From positions 1 through 24,418 of the forward strand of contig DAOUCP010000111.1 of the NCBI GenBank assembly GCA_034432155.1: DNA of 24,418 nt, read 5' to 3'. Positions 1-8,047 of this stretch are shown here, piece after piece (the stretch's first letter is position 1; each line of letters starts with the position of its first letter). Source of the DNA: DAOUCP01 sp034432155. GTDB lineage: Bacteria > Chloroflexota > Anaerolineae > Epilineales > Epilineaceae. Both the position numbers and the translations under genes were made by a program. Below the pieces are notes generated by a model. The model did no database searches, was not told the DNA's origin, and saw only the letters and a program-made list of their open reading frames with translations.

Positions 1-453
1 CCAGACCCGCACGGCCCCCGCGACGGCATTGCTCCACCGCGTGGAGCGCCGGCGCATCCGATTTGTATTAACCGTTGACCAGCCGCCACTGGACAGCCGG
101 AGTCGATCGGACAGCCGGCGGTCCCGGTCGCACCGCCCGGCTCCTGTCACTCCTCCGGCGGGCCGGCGCGGGACAGCCCGGCTCTAGTGCTCCGCCGCTC
201 GGGCCGGCGCGGGACAGCCCGGCTCTCGTGCTCCGCCGCTCGGCCGGCGCGGGACAGCCGCGCGTCTGTCCCTCCGTCAGGAGAGACGACGAGCTGTCCT
301 GTCGCCAGCCTGGCGCATCTGTGGCGTCCAACCAGACGACGGAGAGCTTGCACGATGCTAGCCTGGCGGCCGAACTGGCAGACGACACCGGTGTCCGAGG
401 TCCGCGAAAGGCCCCTCCGCACCCATGCCTGTCGCCCATGCGATGCCGCTGGC
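1..453. other. Left-edge flank upstream of comEC, no confident gene
   Basis: The first bases may hold the 3' end of a plus-strand gene cut by the window edge. One frame runs open from base 1 to a TGA at 76-78, another from base 2 to a TAG at 185-187. Neither has enough length to choose between them. From about 90 to 282 the DNA is a tandem array (separate entry). Bases 283-453 hold no feature I can name. The comEC frame stays open back to 187, but the translation there is Arg/Ser-rich and runs through the array, so I do not treat it as coding. Confidence 0.4.
91..282. repeat. 41-bp tandem array upstream of comEC
   Basis: Copies aligned on GGCCGGCGCGGGACAGC begin at 161, 202 and 242 (spacing 41 and 40). 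A weaker copy begins near 120, and the core GGACAGCC also occurs at 91 and 109. Copies at 161 and 202 are almost identical over the whole unit. Each unit contains CGGG-ACAG-CCCG or a close variant, which could form a small hairpin with a four-base loop. The units abut, so this is a minisatellite and not a CRISPR array. Function unknown. Confidence 0.85.
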
Positions 454-3282
454 ATGCACGAGACGCGTTACGAGCCCTCCGCCCCGCGCCTGCCGCCTAC
501 GCTGGCAGTCCTTGCCGTCGCCTGGCTGGTCGGCATGCTGCTTGGCGCGGCCTTGTCGGAGCCGCTCGGCCAGAGGCAGCCTGCAGCCTGGCCGCTCGGC
601 GGCGCCTGGTCGGGGCCGCTGGTTGGCCCAGCCTTGCCCTGGCAAGCGGCGGCCATCATGGCGCTGGCGTTCGCCTCCGCGACCACGCTGTTCGCCTGGC
701 AGCGTGCCGCCCTCGCCAGCGCGCCTGACTTGCGCACGCCTGACAGGCGACGAGGAGACGAAGCGGCCCTTACAGGCACCCCGTCTGGCCGAACGGTTCG
801 CGGCCTCGCCGTAGTCGCCGCGCTGTGGTGCCTGGCAGGCGGCCTACGGTACGGCGCAGCCATACCTAGGATCGACAGCGGCCATGTGGCTGCCTATCAC
901 GGAACCATGGTCGAGCTCGTCGGCCGCGTCGCTGCCGAACCTGACCGCCGCGACGGGCGCGTCGGCTACCGCCTGGCGGTCCGTGAGGTGCGGACCGACA
1001 GCGGTCCCGCTTTGGCACACGGCCTGGTTATCGTCTGGGGTCCCGTGCACCCCGTGCAGCCGTACGGGGCCGTCTTGCGTGTGCGCGGACGGCTGGACAC
1101 GCCACGCGCCATCGAGGGCTTCGACTACGCCGGCTTCTTGGCGCGCCAGGGCATTCATTCGGTGATGGAGCGGGCGACGATCGAGCGCATCGCTCGCGGC
1201 GGCGGCAACCCGCTTGTGCGGACGCTGTTGCACCTCAAGGCCCGCGGCCGCATGGTCCTCGCCGCCAGCCTGCCGCAGCCGGAATCTGGCCTGGCAACCG
1301 GCATCTTGCTCGGCGATGACAAGGGCATCCCCAGCCACACGGCCGACGCCTTCCGGCGGACCAACACCTCCCACGTGATCGCCATCTCCGGCTCGAACAT
1401 CTCCCTTCTGGTGGCGGCCCTGAGCACCCTCCTCGCCCCCCGGCTGAGCGCCCGCCGCTCGCTGCCCATCATTCTGGCTACGCTCACACTGTACGCCCTC
1501 CTCGTCGGCGCCGATCCGGCCGTGGTGCGAGCCGCGATCATGGGTGGCCTGATGGGGGTCGCTCAGGCACTTGGCCGCACCGCCGACGCCCTCATCGGGC
1601 TCCTGGCCGCCGCCTGGGCCATGACCTTGTATCGCCCGCTCTACATCGGGGATTTGGGCTTTCAGCTGTCCTTCGCCGCCACGCTTGGCCTGATCGTCCT
1701 GGTGCCGCGGCTCAACTATCTCGGGGCGACCTGGACGAGGCGCATCTTCCTGCCGCGCCAGCAGTTCCCAGCCGACCGATCGCCCCTTTCCGCACACAGG
1801 GCAGCGGTTGTCGGGCCGAGCGCTGTCACCATCGGCACCGACCAGCGCCGGCATGCCCTGCCCATCGCCCAATGGCTCGGGGAGGCAGTCAGCACGTCTG
1901 TCGCCGCCCAACTCACCACCTGGCCGATCCTCGCCCACCAGCTCGGCCAGATCTCCGTAGCCGGCCTGCTGGCCAACTTCCTGATCGTCCCCGTGCAGCC
2001 CCTGGTCATGGGATTGGGCGCTTGCACCATCCTGGCCGGCCTGGCCGTGCCTGCCTTGGGGGCCGTCGTTGGTGCTCTGGCCTGGCTGCCGCTGGCCTTC
2101 ACCATTCACATCGTGGAACGAGCGGCCGGTTTGCCGCTGGCCGCTGTGCCCTGGAGGATGCCCGCCACCGCCATGGTACTCTATTACACCGGGTTGGCCC
2201 TCGCGCTTCTCCTGCCCGAGTGCAAGGGGACCCGGCAGAGTCCCCGCCCACAAAGCGCAACCCCTGACCACCGGGAGGCAACCGACGACGCGGCCGTGCA
2301 GTCGAGACGAGCGGGACAGCCGCCCCGCGGCACTCCGCCAAGAGAGCACTGCCTGGGGCCCGAGATCGCCGTCCGGCTGCGGGCGCAGGCCAACCGCCAG
2401 GCCAACGCGCTGCTGGCCGGTCTTGCCGGCGTGGCCATCCTCGTCTGGCTGGCTGTGTTTCACCAGCCCGATGGTCTCCTCCACATCCGAATGCTGAACG
2501 TCGGCCAGGGCGACGCGGTGCTGGTGGTGGCCCCCAACGGTCGCCGCATGCTGGTCGACGGAGGTCCCTCGCCCAGCGCCGTTCTCGACCGACTGGGCCG
2601 CTACCTGGCCCCCTGGGATCGCCGTCTGGATGCCGTTGTCCTCACCCATCCCGATGCCGACCATGTCGGCGGCCTGCCGGCAGTGATCGAGCGCTACCGG
2701 GTGGCGCTCGTTCTCGACTCGATCGCCAGTGCCGACACGCCGAACGCCAGGCAGTGGCAAGAGGCCCTCGCCCGAGCCGACTGCCGGCCAATCATCGCCA
2801 CCGCCGGCATGCGCATGCGCCTTGACGACCGCCGGGGCGTTTGGGCCGATGTGCTCTGGCCACCGAGCGGCCTACTGCCGGCGAACGAGGAGGATCCAAA
2901 CGCTCTGTCGACGGTGCTTCGCTTAGAGTATGGCCGGACGGCCATCCTGCTGACAGGCGACCTCGAGGCCGAAGGCGAGGCGGCTCTCTTGGCTGCCGGA
3001 GCTGCCCTGCGTGCCGATGTACTCAAAGTGGGTCACCACGGCAGTGCATCCTCGACCGGCGCCCCCTTCGTCGCCGCTGTCCAGCCCCGGCTGGCTCTCA
3101 TCGGCGTCGGTGCCGGCAACCGTTTCGGGCATCCCTCGCCGGAGGTCCTGGCTCGTCTGGCGAGCGTGCCGGTCTTGCGGACCGATCAGAACGGGGATAT
3201 CGAGATCTTGTCCGACGGTCGGGAGATCTGGCTAGTGACTGGCCGTCGCGGCAGCGTCGAGGGGCCCACCCCCGGCCAGTGA
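454..3282 (+). CDS. comEC: ComEC/Rec2 family DNA-uptake channel protein
   Basis: A 942-residue polytopic membrane protein of the ComEC/Rec2 family, which carries single-stranded DNA across the cytoplasmic membrane during transformation. In order: N-terminal hydrophobic helices (about 14-35 and 60-135), an OB-like soluble region (about 150-245), the Competence domain (about 270-590) with the signature SHVIAISGSNISLL near 306-319 and many hydrophobic helices, a hydrophilic linker (about 590-650), and a C-terminal metallo-beta-lactamase-like domain (about 675-930). The last has GQGDAVLV, THPDADHVGG (H732, D734, D736, H737), LLTGD (D836) and VGHHGS (H861, H862), so its metal site looks intact. 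I chose ATG 454 because the sequence becomes ComEC-like there; no clear ribosome site precedes it, and ATG 355 is an alternative. No other competence gene is in the window. Its 3' end overlaps the convergent yihY gene by 51 bp. Confidence 0.95.
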   Translation: MHETRYEPSAPRLPPTLAVLAVAWLVGMLLGAALSEPLGQRQPAAWPLGGAWSGPLVGPALPWQAAAIMALAFASATTLFAWQRAALASAPDLRTPDRRRGDEAALTGTPSGRTVRGLAVVAALWCLAGGLRYGAAIPRIDSGHVAAYHGTMVELVGRVAAEPDRRDGRVGYRLAVREVRTDSGPALAHGLVIVWGPVHPVQPYGAVLRVRGRLDTPRAIEGFDYAGFLARQGIHSVMERATIERIARGGGNPLVRTLLHLKARGRMVLAASLPQPESGLATGILLGDDKGIPSHTADAFRRTNTSHVIAISGSNISLLVAALSTLLAPRLSARRSLPIILATLTLYALLVGADPAVVRAAIMGGLMGVAQALGRTADALIGLLAAAWAMTLYRPLYIGDLGFQLSFAATLGLIVLVPRLNYLGATWTRRIFLPRQQFPADRSPLSAHRAAVVGPSAVTIGTDQRRHALPIAQWLGEAVSTSVAAQLTTWPILAHQLGQISVAGLLANFLIVPVQPLVMGLGACTILAGLAVPALGAVVGALAWLPLAFTIHIVERAAGLPLAAVPWRMPATAMVLYYTGLALALLLPECKGTRQSPRPQSATPDHREATDDAAVQSRRAGQPPRGTPPREHCLGPEIAVRLRAQANRQANALLAGLAGVAILVWLAVFHQPDGLLHIRMLNVGQGDAVLVVAPNGRRMLVDGGPSPSAVLDRLGRYLAPWDRRLDAVVLTHPDADHVGGLPAVIERYRVALVLDSIASADTPNARQWQEALARADCRPIIATAGMRMRLDDRRGVWADVLWPPSGLLPANEEDPNALSTVLRLEYGRTAILLTGDLEAEGEAALLAAGAALRADVLKVGHHGSASSTGAPFVAAVQPRLALIGVGAGNRFGHPSPEVLARLASVPVLRTDQNGDIEILSDGREIWLVTGRRGSVEGPTPGQ

Positions 3283-4248
3283 CCCATAGCGGCGGGCATA
3301 GACCTTGGTGAATTCGGCCCCCAGGAAGAGTACCTGCGCCGAGTAGTTGACCCACAGCATGATGACCACCAGCGACCCGGCCGCCCCGTAGGCAGTCACG
3401 ATCCTGGCGTTGTACAGGTAGATCTGAATGGCGAGCTTGCCGACGGCGAAGAGCACACCGGCCAGAAAGGCGCCCAACCACACGTCTCGCCACGCGACCG
3501 CCGCGTCGGGCACGAACTTGAACACCAGCGCGAAGAGCACAGTGGCGAAGGCAATCGACAGCAGAAGGTCCACCATCTGCAGCGATCTGGCGGTCGCCAG
3601 AATCGGCGCCAGACGCTCCGCCAGCAGCGGCGAGTGGCTCACCAGATCCGGCATCGCCAATTCCACACCGGGCACGTCGATGGCCACGCGCTGGGCCTCG
3701 ATTCGCAGTGCCGCCTCTAGGTCGCGTCGCAGCACCGAAAGTGCCGCCCCGAGAACGAACGAAGCCACCACCAGCACCGCAGCCACCAGCACCATGCCGA
3801 AGGGAATCATCCGATCTCTTAGGAAGCTCACCACTGGGTTGCGCGGCGGCGGCTTGACCTCCCAGATAACGTTCATTGCTGCCCGCAAGCGCCCGAAAAC
3901 GCCCGAGGCGCCATAGACCAACATCAGCACGCCTAGGGCCGTCGCCAGGAAGCGGGCACTGTCGGCGGCCGCTCGATCGATGAGGCTGATCACCGCCGCG
4001 GTGGTGTTGGCGCCGAGCGTGCTTTCGAGCTGGGCCGCGAGAGCCGCCCGGGCCGCCTCCGGTCCGAATACCGCTTGGGCGACGGTGACGACAATCACCA
4101 GCAAAGGCACTAGCGAGAACACGGCGTAGTAGGCCATGGCGGCACTCAGGAAGGGACCCTGGTCCTTGCTCCACGCCGCCTGCAGCTCGCGCCCAAACTC
4201 CCAGCAGAGTCGACACAGCGGTCGCAAGCGCGCAAGACGACGGCTCAC
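3232..4248 (-). CDS. YihY/BrkB family inner-membrane protein
   Basis: A 338-residue protein of the YihY/BrkB (formerly 'ribonuclease BN') family, whose members are integral membrane proteins of uncertain function. The family pattern is clear: a cytoplasmic N-terminus, AAMAYYAVFSLVPLLVIVV near 36-54, further hydrophobic segments around 100-120, 148-172, 227-246 and 255-275, and the typical C-terminal YGAAGSLVVIMLWVNYSAQ followed by LFLGAEFTKVYA. The start is GTG 4248, whose bases overlap the TGA of the upstream aminotransferase gene (GTGA), with AGAGG a few bases before it. This implies translational coupling. Last gene of a three-gene minus-strand operon. Length is within the family's usual range. 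Confidence 0.92.
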   Translation of the reverse strand: MSRRLARLRPLCRLCWEFGRELQAAWSKDQGPFLSAAMAYYAVFSLVPLLVIVVTVAQAVFGPEAARAALAAQLESTLGANTTAAVISLIDRAAADSARFLATALGVLMLVYGASGVFGRLRAAMNVIWEVKPPPRNPVVSFLRDRMIPFGMVLVAAVLVVASFVLGAALSVLRRDLEAALRIEAQRVAIDVPGVELAMPDLVSHSPLLAERLAPILATARSLQMVDLLLSIAFATVLFALVFKFVPDAAVAWRDVWLGAFLAGVLFAVGKLAIQIYLYNARIVTAYGAAGSLVVIMLWVNYSAQVLFLGAEFTKVYARRYGSLAGGGPLDAAATASH

Positions 4249-5441
4249 CGCCAGCCTCTTTCGGCCACCGCCCGCAACGCGGTTAGGGCTCGCTCGACGT
4301 CCGACTCGTCGTTGTAAGCCTGCACCGACATGCGTACCAGGCTGCCACCGGCCCAATCTTGGATCCCCAGCTCGACACCATACTCCTCGCTGAGCCGGCG
4401 CGCCAGAAGCCGCCCCTTGGGATACGGCGTCCATACCGCCGCCATCTGCAACTCGGGGGGCGCCGCCGAGCGCCGCACCGGCGCGGTCGCCGGCAAAGCC
4501 AGCATGCGCCTGACGCCTTCCGCCAGCAGGTTCCTGCAGCGCTGCTGCACGGCCGGCCAGTGGTTCCTCGCCTGGAACTCGATGGCCGCCGGAACGGCCA
4601 GGCACGCCGCGTAGTCGCGCGTGCCGCCGTATTCGAGCTCGTCCACGAAGCGCGAGGGTCCCGGCTCGCGATGGGTGCCTCCCCAGCTGACGATGAGTGG
4701 TTCCAGTTGGTCCTGGACCTCCGGTCGGGCATACAGGAAGGCCGATCCCTTGGGCGCACATAGCCACTTGTGGCAGTTGCCGATATAGACATCGCATCCC
4801 AGCTTGTCGAGCGCCAGGTCCACGTGACCAGGCCCATGGGCGCCATCCACCACACTCCACATCCCGGCGCGGCGCGCCAGGGAGCACAGCTCGGCCACCG
4901 GCAGTAGAAGGGCGCTGGCCGAGGTGATGTGGCTCACGAAGAGCACGCGGCTGCGGTCGCCGACTGCGCGTTCCAACGCGGCCACCAGTTCCGCGCCACT
5001 CTCAACCGGCAGTGGCCAGTCCACGCGTCGGTACGTGGCCTGCACCCGGCGGCTGACAGCCTGCCAGACGCGATCGCACGCCCCATACTCGTGCGTCGTG
5101 GTCAGCACTTCGTCGCCGGCGGCCAAGCCGACGCTCCGGGCCACAAGGTTGACAGCCGTCGTGGCATTCGGCTGGAAGACGAGATTGTCGGCACTCGTCC
5201 CGACGTATGCGGCCAGACGCGCCCGCGCTTCGGCCATGAGACCTTCAAAGCGATCGCGGAAGAACCGCACCGGCTGAGTTTCGATCTGCTCCTGCCAGCG
5301 CCAGTAGGCCTCCAGCACCGGCCGCGGGCACGCACCAAAAGAGCCGTGATTCAGAAACGCGATCCCGGGGTCAATCAGGAACTGCCCACGCAGCCCCTCG
5401 GGCGAATCGGGCGGTCTGGCGGGCGGATGGTGATAGGCCAT
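4245..5441 (-). CDS. Class-V aminotransferase, isopenicillin-N-epimerase-like
   Basis: A 398-residue PLP-dependent fold-type I enzyme of the class-V aminotransferase family, closest in pattern to isopenicillin N epimerase (CefD)-like and cysteine-desulfurase-like members. Visible: FLNHGSFGACPRPV near 29-42, where substrate and phosphate groups usually sit; QPNATTAVN near 90-98; VDGAHGPGH (198-206) with the PLP-ring aspartate D199 and H202; and NCHKWLCAPKG with the Schiff-base lysine K225. The real substrate cannot be told from sequence; 'epimerase' is only the nearest family label, and no beta-lactam pathway genes are present. ATG 5441 starts 5 bp after the stop of the glycosyltransferase gene, and the stop overlaps the GTG of the yihY gene. 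Confidence 0.92.
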   Translation of the reverse strand: MAYHHPPARPPDSPEGLRGQFLIDPGIAFLNHGSFGACPRPVLEAYWRWQEQIETQPVRFFRDRFEGLMAEARARLAAYVGTSADNLVFQPNATTAVNLVARSVGLAAGDEVLTTTHEYGACDRVWQAVSRRVQATYRRVDWPLPVESGAELVAALERAVGDRSRVLFVSHITSASALLLPVAELCSLARRAGMWSVVDGAHGPGHVDLALDKLGCDVYIGNCHKWLCAPKGSAFLYARPEVQDQLEPLIVSWGGTHREPGPSRFVDELEYGGTRDYAACLAVPAAIEFQARNHWPAVQQRCRNLLAEGVRRMLALPATAPVRRSAAPPELQMAAVWTPYPKGRLLARRLSEEYGVELGIQDWAGGSLVRMSVQAYNDESDVERALTALRAVAERGWR

Positions 5442-5446
5442 GCGCC

Positions 5447-6589
5447 TCAGCTAGCCGGCGGCGATCCGGCGAACAGCGCCTCGTACGCGTCATAGGTCTT
5501 CTCGGGATCGAAGGTTCGAAGAGCGAGCTCCCGGCGCTGCCGGTAGGTTTCGAGGTTGCTGGCAACGCGGGCGATTCCTTCTGCCAGCGCCGCCGGATCG
5601 CGCGGCCGAACCAGCTCGCCCATCCCGGTGACCCGAACGATCTCTCGTGCTCCCGGGATGTCAGCGGCCACTACCGGTGTGCCAGCCCGGACTGCCTCGA
5701 TCTGGGTGCTCGGGAAGCAGTCCGATCGGCTAGGCAGCGCGAACAGGTCGATCAGGCCATAGAAGTCCGCCATGCGTTGACGGTCGCGGATCAGCCCCAG
5801 GAAGGTAAAGCGATCCTCGTGCGCCGCCAGGAGGTGCCGATTGGCGTCAAAGAACCGCTCGTAGGGGATGTCGCGCTCGCCGGCGAAGACGAAGTGAGCA
5901 TTGGGAATCCGACGCACGATCTCCGGCACGGCCATGAGCAAGTAGTCGAACCCCTTCTCCTCCACGAAGCGGCCGGCGAAGCCGATCACAAAGCGATCCG
6001 CGAGTCCCAGCTCCTTGCGCCAAGCGGCTGCGCTGGCCGCATCGGGCGGCGGTAGGTCCACTGGAGCGTACACGAATCGCAACTTGGGCCAGAGCGGCGA
6101 GAGAAGCTTGCTGCTCCGGGCGTAGTCCTGGGTCTGTGGGATCACCGCTGTCGCGAGTCGCCCTGCTAGGTACGTGGTCAGGTAGTAGAAGCCCTCCAGC
6201 ACCGGCTTTTGGAGGCCGCCGGGGAGCACCAGATCGCCATTGTGGGTGATGAACACGGCAGAGCCGCGCGCTCGGGCAAGCACAGTCGCCGGCAGTACCT
6301 CCGGAAAAGGGATGTGGATGCTCACTGCGTCCGTGCCTGGCAGGAGTCGCCACAACTCCGGCAGCAGGCCGAGCCCAATGGCTGAGCGGCTGACGGTGAG
6401 CTGCGCCGGCACGCGATGCACCAGCACCCCATGGACCACTTCCTGGCGTGGCAGGGCAGGATCGTACTGCGTGGTGAGGGCGTGCACGCTGTGGCCGCGA
6501 CGGGCCATGGCCTCGGCAATCCGGCGCGCGTAGGCGGTCAGGCCAGTCCAGTGGGGATAGTAGTACGTCACCAAGAAGAGCAGGCGCAC
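5447..6589 (-). CDS. Glycosyltransferase family 4 protein
   Basis: A 380-residue GT-B fold retaining glycosyltransferase. The N-terminal domain starts at once with a Rossmann strand and Gly-rich loop (LLFLVTYYYPHWTGLTAYARR, about 3-23). The C-terminal nucleotide-sugar domain has FVIGFAGRFVEEKGFDYLL (200-218), FVFAGERD (233-240), LFALPSRSDCFPSTQIEAV (282-300) and GTPVVAADIPGAREIV. The usual E-x7-E pair reads D290-x7-E298. Donor and acceptor are unknown. GTG 6589 is chosen because the domain begins there and there is no ATG upstream. No Shine-Dalgarno is visible, but a TTGCGC-N17-TACAAT promoter would start transcription only a few bases upstream, so the mRNA may be almost leaderless. First gene of the operon with the aminotransferase and yihY. 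Confidence 0.93.
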   Translation of the reverse strand: MRLLFLVTYYYPHWTGLTAYARRIAEAMARRGHSVHALTTQYDPALPRQEVVHGVLVHRVPAQLTVSRSAIGLGLLPELWRLLPGTDAVSIHIPFPEVLPATVLARARGSAVFITHNGDLVLPGGLQKPVLEGFYYLTTYLAGRLATAVIPQTQDYARSSKLLSPLWPKLRFVYAPVDLPPPDAASAAAWRKELGLADRFVIGFAGRFVEEKGFDYLLMAVPEIVRRIPNAHFVFAGERDIPYERFFDANRHLLAAHEDRFTFLGLIRDRQRMADFYGLIDLFALPSRSDCFPSTQIEAVRAGTPVVAADIPGAREIVRVTGMGELVRPRDPAALAEGIARVASNLETYRQRRELALRTFDPEKTYDAYEALFAGSPPAS

Positions 6590-6597
6590 GAGGCGGG

Positions 6598-6626
6598 ATT
6601 GTAAGGGGCCTGCTAAACGGGCGCAA
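6598..6626 (-). promoter_or_regulatory. Putative promoter of the glycosyltransferase operon
   Basis: On the minus strand, TTGCGC (6626-6621), a 17-bp spacer, then TACAAT (6603-6598). The predicted start point lies around 6591, next to GTG 6589, so the message would be leaderless or nearly so. The same -35 hexamer and spacing recur before the repeat-protein gene at 13231, which supports the call. Sequence-only prediction. Confidence 0.5.
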
Positions 6627-6810
6627 GTCGCGAAGGAACCGCCCGTGCCCCGTTCGAGGGGCGTTGGGCTGAGCCCATGTGCCACGCCAGGGGGCACGTC
6701 GTTGAGGGCAGCCAACGGGCAACCCACAGCCGAGGCACGCGTCCCCAGCGGCGGCTAGTCTGGTGACCACGCCTGGCCACCAGCAAAGGTCAGCACATGG
6801 TCCCGCGATC

Positions 6811-7028
6811 TCTCGCGCGGACCGTCCGGCACCGTATCCGGCGGTCCGGCCGTCCGTCGCGCGGTCCGTCCGGCAGTCTGTGGGGGTGTGCGCCCAGCCG
6901 TCCGCCGCGCCCTCCGTCCGGCAACTTGCCCCGCCGTGCGGCCTGCCTTCCGTCGCGCGGAGTCTGTCCGGCAGTCTGGGCCGGCACCGGCCCGGCCGTC
7001 CGTCGCGCGGTCCGTCCCGCAATTCGGC
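6811..7028. repeat. 44-50-bp tandem array between DUF2892 and the glycosyltransferase operon
   Basis: Five degenerate copies aligned on YCGCGCGG followed by GTCCGGCA begin at 6811, 6855, 6903, 6951 and 7001 (spacing 44, 48, 48, 50). The copies at 6855 and 7001 share a long stretch around CGGCCGTCCGTCGCGCGGTC. The array lies downstream of the DUF2892 gene and upstream of the glycosyltransferase promoter. The rest of the 6590-7034 gap (6627-6810) holds nothing I can name. Long open frames across this region read as low-complexity Pro/Arg/Ser sequence and are not genes. Confidence 0.8.
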
Positions 7029-7034
7029 GAAGCG

Positions 7035-7244
7035 CTAGTCGCCCTTTCGGGTGGACAGGCCGATCACCGTGTACAGCGGACAGAAGCTCACCAGGCTAGT
7101 CAGGACAAAGATGACGGCCACGATCCCGAGAATCGCAGCCACGACCCCGGTAAGCTTGCCCGCCAAGAATAGCAGGGCGATCACCACGGCAATCAACACC
7201 CGCACACCACGATCCACTGTTCCCATGTTCTTCTTGAGCTTCAT
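7035..7244 (-). CDS. DUF2892 (YgaP-like) small membrane protein
   Basis: A 69-residue protein with a short basic N-terminus (MKLKKNMGTVDRGVRV) and two hydrophobic helices (about 17-37 and 38-58), ending in FCPLYTVIGLSTRK. This is the pattern of the DUF2892/YgaP-like transmembrane family, in which NxGxxDRxxR precedes two helices and CPLYxxxGxST follows. Family function is not well defined; the domain is sometimes fused to rhodanese. The start is certain: AAGGAG lies 7 bases before ATG 7244. It stands alone, with a tandem array downstream and an AT-rich gap upstream. Confidence 0.9.
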   Translation of the reverse strand: MKLKKNMGTVDRGVRVLIAVVIALLFLAGKLTGVVAAILGIVAVIFVLTSLVSFCPLYTVIGLSTRKGD

Positions 7245-7550
7245 TGTCTTCTCCTTTCCATTGACTTCAGAACACGCGATGAAAGATCTATCAGGAGTAG
7301 GTTAGTATCATCATCTTGTAAAAACAGAATCCGCAGTACAGCTCTATGTTATCCAATATACGATGGTGTTGGCTCATCTGCTTGGTATGTAACCCTATTC
7401 TTCCTCAAGCTGTATGTGATTCTTCCTGGACGTTACCGCCTGTGCCGTGCCGCACCCGGCCAAGCACGATCGGCTATTCGTCTCCTAAAGGGCTGACATC
7501 ATTCTCTTGACATTGGTATGCTTGGTCTAGGCGCGCTTGCGTTCGGGTCG
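7245..7550. other. AT-rich intergenic gap, no gene seen
   Basis: About 300 bp, clearly lower in GC than the flanking DNA. It must hold the promoter of the DUF2892 gene (reading left), but I cannot pick a convincing -35/-10 pair. A TTTACA-like hexamer lies on the minus strand near 7321, without a good -10 at 17 bp. No open frame of note, tRNA or clear hairpin-plus-T terminator was found. Confidence 0.5.
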
Positions 7551-7928
7551 TTAGCTCTCCCCCTCACCGTCTTGCCGCACCTGCGACCCAAGCTCCAGAT
7601 GAAATCGATGGTATAGTCGATGAACGATAGGGGCAAACAACACTCCTATTGCCATCAGGAATACTATGCCAGAAAACAGGGCATATAGAGACGCAAACAG
7701 CTTCGCCGAATCGCTGTGGAGATCATTTACTGGCCCCATACCGCCCAGAATCATCGCTGCGTTGACAGTCGCATCGATCCAAGTCATACCTTCTGTCATG
7801 TGATAGCCTACGATCCCGATTCCCCACGAGCCGAGCACGATCGCCAGAGCAACGCCGCTGTAACGCACGAAGCGGAGGATGAACTTCCGTCGGGGCAACA
7901 GGGGCTGGCTCCGGTGCTCAAGGGCCAT
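7551..7928 (-). CDS. Two-helix, K+-channel-like pore protein without the TVGYG filter
   Basis: A 125-residue membrane protein. Helix 1 spans about 20-43, a pore-helix-like segment TWIDATVNAAMIL 49-61, then GGMGPV 62-67, and helix 2 about 75-103 (KLFASLYALFSGIVFLMAIG). The order helix, pore loop, helix and the wording (D-A...; 'lfa.lYal.sGivfl') match the Ion_trans_2 (two-TM potassium channel) layout, but the selectivity filter TVGYGD is replaced by GGMGPV. Conduction of K+ is therefore doubtful. I recall similar unannotated bacterial proteins with a GGMGP motif, so it may be a family of its own. Start ATG 7928 has GGGAGG about 7 bases upstream. It lies in the lower-GC island; no operon partner is evident. 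Confidence 0.8.
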   Translation of the reverse strand: MALEHRSQPLLPRRKFILRFVRYSGVALAIVLGSWGIGIVGYHMTEGMTWIDATVNAAMILGGMGPVNDLHSDSAKLFASLYALFSGIVFLMAIGVLFAPIVHRLYHRFHLELGSQVRQDGEGES

Positions 7929-8047
7929 GCCGCGGCCTCCCGGAGCGCGGCGTCACCGCCGCCGCCGACCTGCCCACGCCCCCCCGACCGGTCCCTCCGG
8001 AGCCAGGTGGCCCTCCCACAGCGCCGATTTCCCCCTGCCGCCTCATT

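Noticed and set aside
187..453. N-terminal extension of ComEC back to 187
   Set aside because: It would translate through a tandem array into Arg/Ser-rich sequence that does not resemble ComEC.
844..2760. 638-residue open frame on the minus strand inside comEC
   Set aside because: It lies wholly antisense to a clear ComEC gene, reads as Gly/Gln/Asp/His-rich low-complexity sequence, and is the usual third-position shadow of a high-GC gene.
6590..6727. N-terminal extension of the glycosyltransferase to 6727
   Set aside because: The family fold starts at residue 2 of the GTG 6589 product, and the extension is not conserved-looking and contains the predicted promoter.
6811..7028. CRISPR array
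   Set aside because: Units are contiguous and degenerate, with no unique spacers of constant length between identical repeats and no cas genes. The same reasoning applies to the other arrays.
7507..7512. TTGACA as a plus-strand -35 box
   Set aside because: No -10 at 16-18 bp, and no plus-strand gene downstream.
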